The notes under the pieces: model-generated
Databases searched by the model: none
Seen by the model: only the letters and a program-made list of their open reading frames with translations
Told to the model about the DNA's origin: nothing
Source: Brumicola pallidula DSM 14239 = ACAM 615
Lineage (GTDB): Bacteria; Pseudomonadota; Gammaproteobacteria; Enterobacterales; Alteromonadaceae
Assembly: GCF_000428905.1 (NCBI RefSeq)
Contig: NZ_KE386816.1
Coordinates: 91,385-155,384 of the forward strand
Length of the DNA: 64,000 bases
Direction of reading: 5' to 3'
In this document: piece after piece, positions 44,831 through 54,214 of the stretch
How the letters are laid out: every line of letters begins with the position of its first letter
Numbering within the stretch: position 1 is the stretch's first letter
Translations under genes and position numbers: made by a program

Positions 44831-45589
44831 ATGGATGAATTACTAGATTTTACTGGAAAAGTAGAATTGATAACCGGAGCTGGTGGCGGTTTTGGTCGTT
44901 TGTTAGCGCAAGGACTAGCCAAACGCGGATGTAAATTGGTGATAAGTGATATCAATCAACAAAACTTAGATGAGACATTCGCCTCATTGCCAGACCAAGA
45001 CAACGCAATCTCGATGTTATGTGATGTTTCCAAAGAACAAGATTGTAAAAACATGGTCGATAGTGCCTTACAGAAATTTGGCAAAGTGGATATTGGTGTC
45101 AACAATGCTGGCATAGCTCACGCTATGACACCCTTACATAAATTGACTGCAGAGACTATGCACAGTCAGTTTAACGTCAATGTAAATGGTGTACTTTTTG
45201 GTATGAAATATCAAATTGAAGCGATGCTTAAACAAGGCGAAGGACACGTGCTTAATATCAGTTCTCTAGCGGGTTTAGGCGGAGCACCAAAAGGCGGAGC
45301 TTATGCTGCAGCCAAACATGCAGTAGTAGGCTTGACCAGAACAGCCGCTGTGGAATATGCCAGAAAAGGCGTGCGTTGCAATGCCATTTGTCCCTTCTAC
45401 AGTCCGACCGCTATTTTAGGTGAATTTGCGTCAGAAGAGGGACAAGCACAATTAGCCAGAGGCACACCGATGAAACGCTTGTCAAAACCACAGGAAGTAG
45501 TTAACGCCATGCTACTGATTTTGTCTCCGGGTAATTCGTATATGACCGGACAAACTATCGCAATTGATGGTGGTGTGACTGCTTGGTAG
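44831..45589 (+). CDS. Short-chain dehydrogenase/reductase
   Basis: 252 residues of the classical SDR type: cofactor loop TGAGGGFGRLLAQGL, NNAGIAH, catalytic NISSLAGLGGAPKGGAYAAAKH (Ser, Tyr, Lys), and the C-terminal GQTIAIDGGVTAW. It probably uses NAD or NADP to oxidise a hydroxyl or reduce a keto group on an acyl or related chain. The frame extends to a TTG three bases upstream; the ATG at 44831 has AGGA nearby. An acyl-CoA ligase gene follows on the same strand 73 bases later, which points to fatty-acid or side-chain catabolism. Confidence 0.9.
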   Translation: MDELLDFTGKVELITGAGGGFGRLLAQGLAKRGCKLVISDINQQNLDETFASLPDQDNAISMLCDVSKEQDCKNMVDSALQKFGKVDIGVNNAGIAHAMTPLHKLTAETMHSQFNVNVNGVLFGMKYQIEAMLKQGEGHVLNISSLAGLGGAPKGGAYAAAKHAVVGLTRTAAVEYARKGVRCNAICPFYSPTAILGEFASEEGQAQLARGTPMKRLSKPQEVVNAMLLILSPGNSYMTGQTIAIDGGVTAW

Positions 45590-45662
45590 CAGCTTTAAAT
45601 AAAAAGCGACGTGCTAGGCAAATATGATAAATGGACGTAACACATAATTTACAGGAAAAAAT

Positions 45663-47312
45663 ATGCAAGCTTTGATGATGAATTCCCAGTTAATGATCTC
45701 CTCAATACTTAGACATGCGGATAAGAACTTTCCGGACTCGGAGATTGTTTCTGTCACTGCAGATAACCCAAGACATAGACATACTTACAAAGATTTCGCC
45801 AATCGTAGCCGTCAGTTGGCCAATGCTTTAGTTGAGCTAGGTGCTAAATTTGGTGATCGTATTGGTACTTTAGCGTGGAATGACTATCGCCACCTTGAAC
45901 TTTATTATGGCGTATCAGGCAGTGGCATGGTTTGTCATACGATCAATCCTAAATTATTCCCGGAGCAGGTGAACTACATTATCAATCATGCAGAAGACCG
46001 ATTTATTTTTGTGGATTTATTAGTCGTACCTTTACTCGAAGCACTAAAAGATCATCTTCCCATGGTTGAGGGTTACATTATTTTAACCGATGAAGCCCAT
46101 ATGCCTAATACAACCTTACCTAACGCCATGTGTTATGAAACACTTTTAAGTAAACAGTCCACCGCCTTCGATTGGCCTGAGTTTGACGAAAATACGGCCA
46201 GCGCCATGTGTTATACCTCAGGCACCACGGGTAACCCAAAAGGAGTGGTATATAGTCATCGTTCTACCTTGTTGCATGCGATATGCGGCAGCATGCCCGA
46301 TGCAGTGGCTGCGTCGTATAAAGAAACCACTCTTCCTATAGTGCCTATGTTCCATGTAAATGCTTGGGGATCACCTTATGCTTCATTAATGGCGGGCTCT
46401 AAAATGGTCATGCCGGGGCCCAAAATGGCCGATGGAGAAGCACTACAAAACTTGATTGAAACCGAGAAAGTTACGTTTAGTTCCGGTGTACCTACTATTT
46501 GGCTTGGATTACTTGATTATTTAGAAAAAACAGGCAAAACCATACCCACAATGACTCGTGTTAGTGTGGGTGGTGCTGCTTGTCCTAGAACGATTATCGA
46601 ACGCTTTAAACAGCAACACGACATTGAGGTTGTGCAAGGTTGGGGCATGACCGAAACCAGCCCGCTGGGTACTATATTTTGCAAAAAAGCAGGTATGGAA
46701 GAGTTAACGCAGGACGAATTGTTCGATCTACAATGCATGCAAGGTCGGGGTGTATTTGGTATTGAAATGCGTATTGTGGACGAAAAAAATCAGGAATTAC
46801 CATGGGATGGCGTTGCCTTTGGGGCCCTTAAAGTTAAAGGTCCTTGGGTAGCAAGTGGTTACTACGGTCTATCTAAAGTACCCGGTTCAGAAGGTTGCCC
46901 AGTGGATGAACTTGGCTGGTTTGATACGGGTGATGTCGCTACTATTAACCCGCAAGGTTATATGCGAATTACCGATCGCACTAAAGATGTTATAAAAACC
47001 GGCGGTGAATGGGTCAGTTCAATAGAGATTGAAAATGCGGCCGTGAGTCATCCAGATGTAGCCGAAGCAGCAGCCATTGGACGTTATCATCCTAAATGGA
47101 CAGAGCGTCCACTACTAGTAGTCGTGCGTAAAGCAGATAAAAGCGTATCAAGTGAACAAATAATAACGTTTTTACAAAGTAAACTTCACAAGCTATCAAT
47201 GCCAGACGACATTGTGTTTGTCGACGAATTACCTCATACAGCGACAGGAAAACTTAATAAGCTAGCGTTGAGAAAAACCCTAGAAAATTATCAGTTTCCC
47301 GCGCAGGCATAA
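45663..47312 (+). CDS. Medium/long-chain fatty acid-CoA ligase (AMP-forming)
   Basis: 549 residues of the ANL superfamily. The phosphate loop is YTSGTTGNPKGVVYSHR; VQGWGMTETSPLG is motif A5; ELGWFDTGDVATINPQGYM and DRTKDVIKTGGEWVSSIEIE are A7-A8; and the final catalytic Lys lies in PHTATGKLNKLALRKTL. It activates a carboxylic acid to its CoA thioester. It is close to AlkK and DmdB-like ligases that handle medium chains or methylmercaptopropionate; the true substrate is unknown. AGGA lies seven bases before the ATG. It pairs with the dehydrogenase gene. Confidence 0.9.
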   Translation: MQALMMNSQLMISSILRHADKNFPDSEIVSVTADNPRHRHTYKDFANRSRQLANALVELGAKFGDRIGTLAWNDYRHLELYYGVSGSGMVCHTINPKLFPEQVNYIINHAEDRFIFVDLLVVPLLEALKDHLPMVEGYIILTDEAHMPNTTLPNAMCYETLLSKQSTAFDWPEFDENTASAMCYTSGTTGNPKGVVYSHRSTLLHAICGSMPDAVAASYKETTLPIVPMFHVNAWGSPYASLMAGSKMVMPGPKMADGEALQNLIETEKVTFSSGVPTIWLGLLDYLEKTGKTIPTMTRVSVGGAACPRTIIERFKQQHDIEVVQGWGMTETSPLGTIFCKKAGMEELTQDELFDLQCMQGRGVFGIEMRIVDEKNQELPWDGVAFGALKVKGPWVASGYYGLSKVPGSEGCPVDELGWFDTGDVATINPQGYMRITDRTKDVIKTGGEWVSSIEIENAAVSHPDVAEAAAIGRYHPKWTERPLLVVVRKADKSVSSEQIITFLQSKLHKLSMPDDIVFVDELPHTATGKLNKLALRKTLENYQFPAQA

Positions 47313-47326
47313 GCACTATTTAGTTT

Positions 47327-47353
47327 AAAAAAGGCGCTCAAGCGCCTTTTTTT
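47327..47353. terminator. Bidirectional terminator between convergent genes
   Basis: GGCGC and GCGCC pair around TCAA with A6 before and T7 after, so it stops transcription from the ligase gene (+) and from hemW (-). Confidence 0.9.
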
Positions 47354-47410
47354 GTCTGCTCAAATTTGCACTACTCTCATTGCTTACACACATAAATTAT
47401 ATCCAATGAT

Positions 47411-48604
47411 TTATACAAACAAATCTAATAAGCTATTCAGATAACGCTTGCCGGTCGCAGTAAGCTGCCACTCTTGGTAATTACTGCTAATCAGTTTCAT
47501 GGTTTGGGCTTTTTCTAAGTGTTTTAATTCAATGTTGGTTAATTCTCGCCCCGTATTTTTTGCAAACTGTGCTTTGGGGCAAGCTTCCATGATCCGAAAC
47601 CGATTCATAAAAAACTCAAATGCAAGATCGTCACTTTCAACTTGGCTTACTTTGTCCATATAAGCGCGAGTGAAATCCATATAGCCTTTCGGATGCTTAA
47701 CCTTTACGGTGCGCATGATGGTATGTGCGGGTAATGCTGGTGTGCTGGGAGGCATCGTTATTTTGCCATGTGCACCGCAACCAATACCAAGATAGTCACC
47801 ATAACGCCAATAGTTGAGATTATGCTGGCACTGTTGACCCTGTTTTGCATAGGCTGATATTTCATATTGCTCATAGCCCGCTTCAGTCAGCAGTTGATGA
47901 CCACGTTCTTGAATTTCCCATAGAATATCGTCATCAGGCAGTGTCGGCGGTTTTGAATAAAACGCGGTGTTGGGCTCAATAGTGAGTTGGTACCATGATA
48001 AATGAGGTGGTGCTAGTGCAATGGCTTCTCGTAAATCTAGCATGGCATCTGCAACATTCTGGTTTGGTAGGCCATGCATTAAATCTAAATTAAAGCTACG
48101 CAATCCTAAGCGTTTCGCCAGTTCAACAGCGGCTCTAGCTTGCACTGGATCGTGGATACGACCGAGTGCTTTTAAGTGCTGCTCATCAAAACTTTGAACA
48201 CCAATTGAAATGCGGTTAATGCCGGCTTTTTCAAAACCAATAAATTTGTCGGCTTCAACTGTACCTGGGTTCGCCTCCATTGTAATTTCTGCACTGGCGG
48301 CTAATGGAATTCGTGCTGCAATCCCATCCAACAGTCTCTGCATACCAGCAACAGACAATAAACTCGGTGTGCCACCGCCAATAAAAATGCTCGACACTTC
48401 ACGTAGTTGTCCATTGTTGGTAATGAGTGGAAGGTCTTCCATTAAGTCGTCCAATACATGACTAATATATTCAGACTCGGGTAGGCCGCCTTTCAAATTG
48501 TGTGAGTTGAAATCGCAATAGGGGCACTTCTGCACACACCAAGGTATGTGCACATATAAACTCAGGGGAGGTAAGCTTGTTGTGTTTGCGTGTTCCTGGA
48601 TCAA
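47411..48604 (-). CDS. hemW: HemW-like radical SAM haem chaperone
   Basis: 397 residues. The radical SAM cluster motif CVQKCPYC occurs in YVHIPWCVQKCPYCDF, followed by IFIGGGTPSLL and the HemN-type C-terminal domain (FEFFMNRFRI). The length and lack of the HemN N-terminal extension indicate HemW, a haem-binding protein that delivers haem to respiratory targets, rather than coproporphyrinogen dehydrogenase. It overlaps the rdgB end by four bases, a conserved arrangement in gammaproteobacteria. Confidence 0.95.
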   Translation of the reverse strand: MIQEHANTTSLPPLSLYVHIPWCVQKCPYCDFNSHNLKGGLPESEYISHVLDDLMEDLPLITNNGQLREVSSIFIGGGTPSLLSVAGMQRLLDGIAARIPLAASAEITMEANPGTVEADKFIGFEKAGINRISIGVQSFDEQHLKALGRIHDPVQARAAVELAKRLGLRSFNLDLMHGLPNQNVADAMLDLREAIALAPPHLSWYQLTIEPNTAFYSKPPTLPDDDILWEIQERGHQLLTEAGYEQYEISAYAKQGQQCQHNLNYWRYGDYLGIGCGAHGKITMPPSTPALPAHTIMRTVKVKHPKGYMDFTRAYMDKVSQVESDDLAFEFFMNRFRIMEACPKAQFAKNTGRELTNIELKHLEKAQTMKLISSNYQEWQLTATGKRYLNSLLDLFV

Positions 48605-49206
48605 CGGGTCAATACTACCTTCATGCGCTGCATTAATTGCACCAGCGCTTTACCGCGATGGCTAATCCTATTTTTAGTGTTTTTATCTAGTTCAGCCGCA
48701 CTGCAGTTTTGCTCGGGCACCCAAAAGACAGGATCATAACCAAAGCCACCATCACCATGGCGTGTTGTACTAATTTCGCCATGCCATTCACCCTGACATA
48801 TTATCGGGGTAGGGTCGAGCTCATGCTGCATAAATACGAGTACGCATAAAAAGCGAGCTTTGCGGTTGTCAGTTTCGTTTGCTAATGCGCCTAAGAGTTT
48901 ATCGACATTATCATTGTCATTCGCACTTTTGCCAGCATAGCGAGCCGAATAAATACCCGGAGCACCACCGAGAGCATCTACTGCTAAGCCGCTATCGTCT
49001 GCAATAGCTGGTAACCCTGTCACTTTTGCGGCATTCCGAGCTTTAATAATTGCATTTTCAACAAACGTGGTACCCGTTTCAGGTACTTCCTCGACATTAA
49101 ACTCAGATTGCGGTGATACTTTAATTGAAAAACCATCGAACAGAGTTGAAAACTCGGCCACTTTGCCTTTATTGCCTGTCGCTAAGACGATTTGTTTTAT
49201 ACTCAT
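48601..49206 (-). CDS. rdgB: dITP/XTP pyrophosphatase (RdgB/HAM1)
   Basis: 201 residues. The family start LATGNKGKVAEFSTL, the metal site ADDSGLAVDALGG and GFGYDPVFWVPE are all present. It removes non-canonical purine nucleotides such as dITP and XTP. It lies directly after srmB: the srmB stop is the three bases before the rdgB ATG, so the helicase, this gene and hemW are probably one operon. Confidence 0.96.
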   Translation of the reverse strand: MSIKQIVLATGNKGKVAEFSTLFDGFSIKVSPQSEFNVEEVPETGTTFVENAIIKARNAAKVTGLPAIADDSGLAVDALGGAPGIYSARYAGKSANDNDNVDKLLGALANETDNRKARFLCVLVFMQHELDPTPIICQGEWHGEISTTRHGDGGFGYDPVFWVPEQNCSAAELDKNTKNRISHRGKALVQLMQRMKVVLTR

Positions 49207-50472
49207 TTACGCCTCTTTTGATTTGGGTGATGATGGTCTAGTTGTTTTCTTCTTAAACTTGCCCTTGGCTTTGACCTTTTTGCCTTTTCCTTTTCCGGGT
49301 GTTTTGACTTTTTGTTTTCTGATTACTTTTGGCGCTTTATTGTTTGGGCGCAAGCCTTCAATGACTCTCGCTTTAAAGGGCTCTTTGGTGTAACGCTCTA
49401 CCTTGCCTATTTTCTCAAAGTCATGCGCTTCAACAATCGAAATTGCGGTGCCTTTTGCGCCAGCGCGTCCAGTGCGTCCAATACGATGTACGTAAAGATC
49501 TGAGCCTCTTGGCATGTCAAAGTTAATAACGTGGCTTATGTCTTGAACATCAATACCTCTGGCAGCAACGTCGGTCGCAATAAGAATTTTTACGTCACCT
49601 GCTTTGAAACTGGCTAATGCAGAATTACGCTTATCTTGGGGCATTTCACCTTGCAAGTAGGTCACGCTAAAATCTTGGCTAAATAAAAAATCTTTGAGAT
49701 TGTGCAAACGCTGGCGTGTTTTAACGAACACAATACACGACTCAATAGTGTTACGCAGATGATGAACCAATATCGCATTTTTATGGTTTAAATCGTCAGC
49801 CAAGTGGTACCACTGAATAATTTTATTCTTTTCTTTTCTGGAAGGATCGGCGGAAAGTGTTACTGGATCTTTCAACAGTTCCTGTGCGAAATTACGCACG
49901 CCTTTTCCTTCCAGCGTTGCAGAAAACAACATACTTTGCTTTCGCCACCTAGCTTCACCTGCAATTTGATGCACGATTGAAGAAAAGCCCATGTCCAACA
50001 TGCGGTCCGCCTCATCTAAAATAAGCGATTCGATGTCACGACAGTCAAAACTTTCTTGTTCAATATGCTCAAATAACCGGCCAGGTGTAGCGACTAAAAT
50101 ATCGCAATGGCCAGCAAGTGTCTCACGATCGGTGCCGTAGTTGATGCCACCAGTAATCACGCCACAGGTTAAATGTGTGTATTTCGTAATTGCTTTTGCT
50201 TGTTCAAATACCTGATTAGCCAGCTCTCTTGTAGGAACCAGTATAAGTACTCTTGTCGAGCTATCGTCCTTACGTGGGTGATCGAGTAAATATTGGCAAA
50301 CTGGTAGCAAAAATGCGGCTGTTTTCCCTGTGCCCGTTGGGGCGTCTGCAAGTATGTCTTTACCTTCCATTGCATGTGGAATAACCAAAGACTGAATGCT
50401 GGTTGGGCGTTCATAGCCCATGTCGTTTATGGCTCTGCAGAGCTCGTCGTCTAAATCTAATTGATCAAACAT
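49207..50472 (-). CDS. srmB: DEAD-box RNA helicase SrmB
   Basis: 421 residues with Q motif RPTSIQ, Walker A APTGTGKT, DEAD box LILDEADRMLDMGF, SAT motif (LFSATLEG) and HRIGRTGRAG. The order and wording match E. coli SrmB, which aids assembly of the 50S ribosomal subunit. A lysine-rich C-terminal tail (about 375-421) binds RNA. It leads the srmB-rdgB-hemW run on the minus strand. Confidence 0.93.
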   Translation of the reverse strand: MFDQLDLDDELCRAINDMGYERPTSIQSLVIPHAMEGKDILADAPTGTGKTAAFLLPVCQYLLDHPRKDDSSTRVLILVPTRELANQVFEQAKAITKYTHLTCGVITGGINYGTDRETLAGHCDILVATPGRLFEHIEQESFDCRDIESLILDEADRMLDMGFSSIVHQIAGEARWRKQSMLFSATLEGKGVRNFAQELLKDPVTLSADPSRKEKNKIIQWYHLADDLNHKNAILVHHLRNTIESCIVFVKTRQRLHNLKDFLFSQDFSVTYLQGEMPQDKRNSALASFKAGDVKILIATDVAARGIDVQDISHVINFDMPRGSDLYVHRIGRTGRAGAKGTAISIVEAHDFEKIGKVERYTKEPFKARVIEGLRPNNKAPKVIRKQKVKTPGKGKGKKVKAKGKFKKKTTRPSSPKSKEA

Positions 50473-50673
50473 GAATGACTTTGTTTTGTTTGTATTTGCG
50501 CATATTCTACCTTAAATCGGTGATAACGAGTATGCTTGTTTTAACTCAATCAGGTATTTTCTCAACTTGGCACTAATACCTCATTGCACACTGTAATCTA
50601 GCCCCTTTTACATTGACTTAAATAGTGATAATCGATAGGTTATCTATATAACAATCATGACAGTGCAGATAAC

Positions 50674-51585
50674 GTGTATTTAAGCTATTTTGGGTTAACG
50701 GACAACCCCTTTTCAATTGCTCCAAATCCTGATTACTTATTCATGAGCCCTCGGCATCGAGAAGCTCTGGCGCATTTAACGTTTGGTTTGAAGGAGTCAG
50801 GCGGCTTTGTGATGCTGACGGGAGAAGTAGGAACAGGCAAAACCACAGTGTCTCGCAAACTGTTGCAAGATTTATCCGATGACACGCAAACAGCGGTTAT
50901 ATTAAACCCAACCTTGTCAGCCATAGAATTACTGGCGACGGTTTGTGACGAGCTCGGTATTAGGTATGATACGAACACCAGCTCGCTCAAAGTATTTACT
51001 GATAAAATTTTAAATAAATTGGCTGATAATCACGCTAGTGGCATCAATACCGTACTTATTATTGACGAAGCTCAGCATTTAATGCCAGAAGTCCTCGAAC
51101 AATTGCGTTTGTTAACCAATTTAGAAACGACTCGAGAAAAGCTCTTGCAAGTTGTTTTAATCGGTCAACCTGAGTTGCAACAACTATTGCGTCGAAATGA
51201 ACTTAGACAACTGGCTCAGCGAGTAACTGCGCGCTATCACCTACTGCCCTTAACTAAGGCTGAAGTTGTATTGTACGTGGCTCACCGACTGCAGGTTGCA
51301 AGTGGCAATTCTAGTATTTTTACTTCAACGGCCTTAAGTAGCTTGTTTCAAATCAGTGGTGGTATTCCTCGGGTTATTAATTTGTTATGTGATCGCGCAA
51401 TGACGCTCGCTTATACGTTACAAAAACCGCTTATTACACATCAACTCGTGGTTGGTGCTAGCTATCAAGTATTAGGCGACGACATTGTTCAACAATGTCA
51501 AAAAGAGCTGTGGAAACGGATCTTTGTAGGTAGCTTTGTTACTTCCATCATTCTAGGTTTGGTTGTGGGAGGCTTGTATGCTTAA
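50674..51585 (+). CDS. ExeA/MshM-type AAA ATPase of type II secretion assembly
   Basis: 303 residues. It begins YLSYFGLTDNPFSIAPNPDY, the standard start of ExeA proteins, with Walker A GEVGTGKTT (about 50-58) and Walker B VLIIDEAQHL. A C-terminal membrane helix (SFVTSIILGLVVGGLYA) ends it. Aeromonas ExeA is about 545 residues and has a periplasmic peptidoglycan-binding domain; this form lacks that domain. It works with ExeB/GspB to insert the secretin through peptidoglycan, or in pilus assembly (MshM). The start is GTG without a good ribosome site. The next gene overlaps its end by eight bases. Confidence 0.85.
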   Translation: MYLSYFGLTDNPFSIAPNPDYLFMSPRHREALAHLTFGLKESGGFVMLTGEVGTGKTTVSRKLLQDLSDDTQTAVILNPTLSAIELLATVCDELGIRYDTNTSSLKVFTDKILNKLADNHASGINTVLIIDEAQHLMPEVLEQLRLLTNLETTREKLLQVVLIGQPELQQLLRRNELRQLAQRVTARYHLLPLTKAEVVLYVAHRLQVASGNSSIFTSTALSSLFQISGGIPRVINLLCDRAMTLAYTLQKPLITHQLVVGASYQVLGDDIVQQCQKELWKRIFVGSFVTSIILGLVVGGLYA

Positions 51586-52741
51586 ACTATTTAAGGTGGC
51601 CGAGTTGCAGCCAGGTATGTTAGTCAGCAAAGTGATTAGTCAAGATGGCCCGGTTAAAATCCGAAAAGTAGGGATGATCCGCAGTCTTGAAATGATCAAG
51701 GGCTTAACTAACATGGGTGTGACTGAAGTTGAAGTCGACTTGAGTCAGAGTTTAGGCTTGCTTGATACAACATTAATGGACATAGAAGTTGAAGCTGAGG
51801 AAGTGGTCGCTAAATTAACTCCAACACAGCAACTGCTGCAAAATGAAAGGCGGTCTGCTAAGGTCAACAATGAGGGTAGTCCGCAATATCATCGTTCGTT
51901 ATTTATGCCTTCTATGGATACCTTACCCTCGTCTTGGGATTTGTATGGCAAGAATATGTCGTTGCTGTTGCTGCTAGTGGTTGGCGGTGTTTGTGTCGGT
52001 TGGAACATCGCTTCCATTCCTCAATGGTTAACATTGTATAAAGATAAAGACTATGTGGTTATTGATTATCAACCAGTAAACACGCTTCGAAAACCACGGG
52101 ATGCCAGTGCCGGTAATGATAACGGCACGGCAACGATGAATCAGCAGAGCAGCAATACCTCAAACGAAGAAGCCACGGTATTAAAAAGTAACGTTGATAA
52201 TGATAATGCCGAGGGCAGTTCTCAAATTGCAAATTCATCGCGGTCAGAGCAAACAAATGAGCTAGCAGAGCAAGAAGCAGAACCTATCGTATTAGGTTAC
52301 TTACCGAGCGGTAATAACAGTCAAAAAATACTAGATAGCATGAATAGAAAACAGGCTGAAAGCGCGTTAATTGATCCCAATGGAACTCAAACCGACCCGA
52401 ATGTATCTGCGGCGTTATTAAGAAAAATAAATAAAGCGATTGCTGATTTGGATAACAATGCAGATGTGGCCCCGGCTAATCCGTTGGCCTCTCGTTATGA
52501 TGATTTGCCAAGAGTTGACCAGCTCTCTGTTGCTATTCAAACACAAATTCCAACAATGGCATTCAGCGCTCACATGTACTCCTCGAATAGGCAGGAACGT
52601 TGGGTTAGAGTTAATGGCAGACGCCTAGTCGAAGGCGACTTTATTGCACAAGACTTGCAGTTAGTAAATATAGAACCACAAAAGGTCATTTTGTCTTTTA
52701 AAAATGAGGTGTTTACGATGAACGCCTTATCCGACTGGTAG
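51578..52741 (+). CDS. DUF3391-TM-GspB fusion protein (type II secretion ExeB-like)
   Basis: About 387 residues. The first 55 residues (KVAELQPGMLVSKVISQDGP, GMIRSLEMIKGLTNMGVTEV) are a DUF3391 domain, otherwise known as the N-terminus of HD-GYP proteins. A linker leads to one transmembrane helix (LLLLLVVGGVCVGWNIASI, about 128-146), a long low-complexity periplasmic stretch and a C-terminal GspB domain: PTMAFSAHMYSSNRQERWV and VNGRRLVEGDFIAQDLQLV. GspB/ExeB binds ExeA and secretin. The ATG at 51578 has GGGAGG at good spacing. The fusion links c-di-GMP-type domains to secretion. Confidence 0.85.
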   Translation: MLKLFKVAELQPGMLVSKVISQDGPVKIRKVGMIRSLEMIKGLTNMGVTEVEVDLSQSLGLLDTTLMDIEVEAEEVVAKLTPTQQLLQNERRSAKVNNEGSPQYHRSLFMPSMDTLPSSWDLYGKNMSLLLLLVVGGVCVGWNIASIPQWLTLYKDKDYVVIDYQPVNTLRKPRDASAGNDNGTATMNQQSSNTSNEEATVLKSNVDNDNAEGSSQIANSSRSEQTNELAEQEAEPIVLGYLPSGNNSQKILDSMNRKQAESALIDPNGTQTDPNVSAALLRKINKAIADLDNNADVAPANPLASRYDDLPRVDQLSVAIQTQIPTMAFSAHMYSSNRQERWVRVNGRRLVEGDFIAQDLQLVNIEPQKVILSFKNEVFTMNALSDW

Positions 52742-52806
52742 GTAAACAAGCACGCGCAAAGTTATCACAAACGATGCAATTGCTTGCACAAAATAAATCG
52801 TTTGCG

Positions 52807-54054
52807 CTACTGTGGTAGAAAAACACTCTTAAAAAACTTGTCTAAATTCATACTAAATTCTTCTGGTCTAACGCCGGTTAAAATATAGTCATCAGATTGG
52901 TTCAAATCGACTCGATGAACTGCCGTATGCAGTTGTTTTTGCATACTATAAAAAATCATGACTATTGGGTTGAGTGGCTGTTTACTGTTGCGTTGACTTA
53001 CGATACCTAACTGTTGGCTCTGTAGTTGCACTAATGACCCTACTGGATGCAGTCCAATAGCATTTATAAACTCATTCACCAAGTCACTATCCAGCGTTTC
53101 ATCGCTCTCTAATTGATGCAGTGCCGCAGTAGCAGTAACCGATCGTTGATGATGGCGGTTCGAAATCATTGCGTCATAGCAGTCGACAATCGCTGCCATT
53201 TGAGAATACACACTGATCTCGGAAAGTGTTTTGGCTTTGGGGTACCCGCTTCCATCAACACGTTCATGGTGATTTGCAATAACATCAAGCACGATAGGCT
53301 GTGCATCACTGAAGCGCTCGACTATTTCGATCCCAATATCGACATGACTTCTCAACATAGCCCAGTCGGTCTCATTCAGTTCGGTGCTTTTGTCTACTAG
53401 ATCTTGGGGCAGGGATGCCATGCCTATATCCATTAGCAAGCCAGCCAGGGTCAAATCTTCAATTTCGGCTTTCGACATTCCTTTTGAACTAGCAAACATA
53501 GTCAGTAATATGGCACAGTTAATAGCATGCTCTGCTAAATATTCATTAGAGTCTTTTAGCATCAGTAGACAGGATAATGCATCAACGTTATCAAATACCG
53601 AATCAATAATGTCTTGCGATAGCTTACTCAAATGCTCAATGTTGGGTGTTGAACCGGAGCGTAAGGTAGCCACAAAGTCTTTTTGTACATTTTTTGCCTG
53701 TATGTATAATTTATCAGCGTCCACTAACGCTTCTTGATGTTGCCCAGCATTCACAATACTGGTTAGTTTTGACTCCTTTACTGGCGAGGCGGTTGTCGCG
53801 CTTGACCAAACGTTGTTGGCGCTTGACATATAATGTTCAGGATTGGCCGATCGAGCCGCAAGATCATGTTCCACTATTCTACTTTTATCAAAGTCGACTT
53901 CAATTTCCAATATCCCTTTGCTTTTAAGGGAATCTAAAATAGTAGTGGTTTTTATTAACCCTTTAGTTTTTATGCGGACGTTGCCTTTTTGCTTGACTAC
54001 GTTCTCAACATACATGCCTATAGTTAGTTCGGAAATGGAGATAGTTTTAATCAT
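52807..54054 (-). CDS. DUF3391-HD-GYP protein with a degenerate HD motif
   Basis: 415 residues. The N-terminal DUF3391 domain (SISELTIGMYVENVV, IKTTTILDSLKSKGILEIEV) resembles the start of the facing GspB fusion protein. The HD-GYP domain covers about residues 150-340. It keeps YLAEHAINCAILL, HVDIGIEIVERF, NHHERVDGSGYP and AAIVDCYDAM, but the central HDxGK motif reads LMDIGMASLP, with both His and Lys changed to Met. So two metal-site residues are lost and c-di-GMP hydrolysis is doubtful; a binding or regulatory role is possible. It is convergent with the exeAB-like pair. Confidence 0.87.
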   Translation of the reverse strand: MIKTISISELTIGMYVENVVKQKGNVRIKTKGLIKTTTILDSLKSKGILEIEVDFDKSRIVEHDLAARSANPEHYMSSANNVWSSATTASPVKESKLTSIVNAGQHQEALVDADKLYIQAKNVQKDFVATLRSGSTPNIEHLSKLSQDIIDSVFDNVDALSCLLMLKDSNEYLAEHAINCAILLTMFASSKGMSKAEIEDLTLAGLLMDIGMASLPQDLVDKSTELNETDWAMLRSHVDIGIEIVERFSDAQPIVLDVIANHHERVDGSGYPKAKTLSEISVYSQMAAIVDCYDAMISNRHHQRSVTATAALHQLESDETLDSDLVNEFINAIGLHPVGSLVQLQSQQLGIVSQRNSKQPLNPIVMIFYSMQKQLHTAVHRVDLNQSDDYILTGVRPEEFSMNLDKFFKSVFLPQ

Positions 54055-54214
54055 ATATCTATTATCGGATCGCTAATATCAGTAATGTAATCGATTTGTT
54101 AACGTTTAGCTATAACCTATACTGCTAAATTTATTACTACCGCAAACGACGGGCCTTTTGCGGCATATCTAAGTTTATATATTGGTATGAAATTCATACA
54201 ATGTGCGTGGATTA

